DNA of 64,000 bases from Roseobacter sp. CCS2 (GTDB taxonomy: Bacteria; Pseudomonadota; Alphaproteobacteria; Rhodobacterales; Rhodobacteraceae): the NCBI RefSeq assembly GCF_000169435.1, contig NZ_AAYB01000002.1, positions 620,001 through 684,000 of the forward strand, written 5' to 3'. Position numbers and translations under genes: made by a program. The first letter of the stretch is position 1. Each line of letters begins with the position of its first letter. The notes under the pieces are model-generated. The model worked only from the letters and a program-made list of their open reading frames with translations, was not told the origin of the DNA and did no database searches. Positions 63,568 to 64,000 of the stretch are shown in pieces.

Positions 63568-63617
63568 TAATTCAGGGATGCCGATGCATGGCACGGCATC
63601 CCGAATATTCACGCCCC

Positions 63618-64000
63618 CTAGATCGCTGCAAGAACAGCTTGCGCGCAGGACTGTGTGGTCGCCGTGCCACCCAAATCAGCGGTGCGGGTTGCATCATCAA
63701 GCAGCGACGCCTGCATCGCGGTTTCAATAGTGTCGGAGGCGGCATCTTCACCAATGTGGCGCAACATGGTCGCAGCAGTCCATATGGCCGCCACCGGATT
63801 GGCGACGCCTTTGCCTGCAATATCAGGGGCAGAGCCATGAACCGGTTCAAACATCGAGGGGAATTCGCCTTCTGGGTTGATATTGGCTGAAGGTGCGATG
63901 CCAATTGACCCGGCAATCGCAGGGCCAAGGTCCGACAGGATATCACCAAAAAGGTTAGACGCGACCACAACGTCAAACCAATCGGGGTTGCGCACGAAAT
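63618..64000 (-). CDS. Isocitrate/isopropylmalate/tartrate dehydrogenase family, 3' part only
   Basis: The C-terminal about 127 residues of a beta-decarboxylating dehydrogenase; the start lies beyond the right edge. NPDWFDVVVASNLFGDILSD contains the metal-binding aspartates, and IGIAPSANINPEG, then FEPVHGSAPDIAGKGVANPV, are the conserved cofactor region. The PEWFDVVVASNLFGDILSD-like pattern and absence of leuB-specific features favour tartrate dehydrogenase/decarboxylase over 3-isopropylmalate dehydrogenase. Confidence 0.88.
   Translation of the reverse strand, partial: FVRNPDWFDVVVASNLFGDILSDLGPAIAGSIGIAPSANINPEGEFPSMFEPVHGSAPDIAGKGVANPVAAIWTAATMLRHIGEDAASDTIETAMQASLLDDATRTADLGGTATTQSCAQAVLAAI

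Overview
The window looks like chromosomal DNA of a Roseobacter-group alphaproteobacterium (Rhodobacteraceae); the genus cannot be fixed from the sequence. Reasons: a short ProS of the alphaproteobacterial type, a single LolC/E-type permease with LolD, ParE, the MidA-Lgt-UbiK gene order, an LdtR/PetP-type MarR regulator beside SdhE, DUF2937, DUF1194 and Hint-domain proteins, a form II cox (CO-dehydrogenase-like) operon, and tight ATGA or TTGA gene overlaps throughout. No phage, complete insertion sequence, CRISPR array or plasmid replicon was seen.

Layout. 0-6.4 kb: AI-2E transporter (cut by the left edge), then proS, peroxiredoxin, DUF2937, lolC/E, lolD and an Ldh-type dehydrogenase. 6.4-10 kb: envelope and redox genes, with two related small c-type cytochromes around a DUF3047 protein (the second has a perfect FNR box), a DUF1194 protein and an outer-membrane barrel. 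10-11.1 kb: a gene-free stretch ending in GTAG hairpin repeats. 11.1-13.7 kb: an AT-rich membrane-protein gene attached to the 3' end of parE. 13.8-24.4 kb: a SnoaL-LuxR regulator with a small partner, a hydrolase, an epimerase / dioxygenase / DCC / DUF4166 run, a DUF1007-NicO metal exporter pair, MATE, Hint protein and a 53-residue small gene. 24.7-34.4 kb: a housekeeping backbone (pgeF, midA, lgt, ubiK, ybjN, proC, csaA, hydroxyacid dehydrogenase) interrupted by accessory inserts: a 75-residue protein flanked by paired GTAG repeats, an M42 peptidase with an orphan Imm11/DUF1629-like immunity gene, and an AraC / VOC / frameshifted DUF1801 block. 34.5-42.6 kb: a metalloprotease, secreted proteins, a PCuAC copper chaperone, aspartate aminotransferase, an XRE regulator, sdhE, ldtR, and a glyoxalase with two DUF1194 paralogues. 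42.8-47.4 kb: gcvTHP behind a tandem glycine riboswitch. 47.4-53.8 kb: coxG-S-L-M-xdhC with a GAF-Fis regulator. 53.9-64 kb: tRNA-Gly(UCC), an ABC exporter, acyl-CoA synthetase, an HIBADH-family dehydrogenase, a decayed response-regulator remnant, YjbH-YjbF exopolysaccharide genes, a TetR/MAPEG divergent unit with two palindromic operators, and the tail of a tartrate/isopropylmalate dehydrogenase-type gene cut by the right edge.

The most unusual signals are a family of seven short hairpins, each headed by GTAG, which resemble REP elements mobilised by RAYT transposases. Six of the seven lie in inverted pairs; one copy supplies the ubiK stop codon and one doubles as an intrinsic terminator. 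Other items worth attention are the orphan immunity gene, the cytochrome/DUF3047 cluster with an FNR site, two decayed genes (DUF1801, response regulator), and repeated TTG starts at coupled gene junctions.
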